5,888 nt of DNA from Candidatus Minthenecus merdequi (lineage in GTDB: Bacteria > Bacteroidota > Bacteroidia > Bacteroidales > Paludibacteraceae): positions 1 through 5,888 of the forward strand of contig JAGHVI010000053.1 in assembly GCA_018064385.1 (NCBI GenBank), written 5' to 3'. The position numbers and the translations under genes are program-made. The notes under the pieces were generated by a model. It did not search any database and was not told where the DNA came from. It saw only the letters and a program-made list of their open reading frames with translations. Numbering within the stretch: position 1 is the first letter of the stretch; each line of letters starts with the position of its first letter. Below, one piece after another: positions 5,861 to 5,888 of this stretch.

Positions 5861-5888
5861 TACTGGCTTTTCGGACAGCCCCCCCTAA

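Larger units (their letters stand above)
5724..5888. other. Repeat- and hairpin-rich region without a convincing gene
   Basis: After the transporter stop the window holds two direct repeats, two hairpins and a C7 run (5879-5885), and no recognisable protein. One forward frame stays open from 5705 to the window edge with an ATG at 5777 (MSSINSLKFRMFSLEGC...), but its codons are largely made of the repeats and hairpins and there is no visible promoter, so it is not called as a gene here. Confidence 0.6.

Noticed and set aside
5879..5885. C7 run as a phase-variation tract
   Set aside because: It is not inside a supported gene or a recognisable promoter, and seven bases is short for slippage-driven switching.

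Overview
The window looks like a piece of a Bacteroidales chromosome (a Bacteroides/Prevotella-type relative). The evidence is two clear Bacteroidetes-style -7 boxes (TAnnTTTG) in the one divergent intergenic region, A/T-rich start-codon contexts without clear Shine-Dalgarno sites, moderate-to-low GC, and protein versions typical of that phylum (an EnvC-like degenerate LytM protein, TrxB with a V-R-K rather than H-R-R NADPH loop). This placement is inference from gene content and signals; no marker search was possible.

Layout, left to right. Bases 1-111 hold at most the last 12 codons of an upstream gene, then a leader carrying one copy of a 24-nt repeat just before the first full gene. Two + strand genes follow, 36 nt apart and probably co-transcribed: an EnvC-like murein hydrolase activator (112-1347) and thioredoxin-disulfide reductase trxB (1384-2316). 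The trxB stop codon runs straight into a 66-bp, almost perfect, spacerless palindrome (2315-2380) whose outer arms are the same 24-nt repeat seen before the EnvC gene. The next gene, on the - strand, converges on the palindrome: a secreted, probably outer-membrane beta-barrel protein (2405-3706). It is divergent from trpS (3813-4805), with -7 boxes for both directions separated by a tandem pyrimidine-rich 12-mer. A DMT/EamA-family transporter (4833-5723) follows trpS after 27 nt. The last 165 nt carry no convincing gene but are dense in repeats: two 23-nt direct repeats 71 bp apart, two strong short hairpins, an alternative pairing between them, and a C7 run.

Functionally these are housekeeping genes: cell-division peptidoglycan remodelling (EnvC), cytoplasmic thiol redox (TrxB), tryptophan charging (TrpS), plus envelope permeability and efflux functions. 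No defence system, mobile element with a transposase, CRISPR array or RNA gene is visible. The most unusual signal is the non-coding repeat pair bracketing envC-trxB. Its 5' and 3' copies are exactly complementary over 24 nt in a putative envC-trxB transcript, and the 3' copy sits in a long palindrome between convergent genes. The second noteworthy signal is the repeat/hairpin cluster after the transporter gene.
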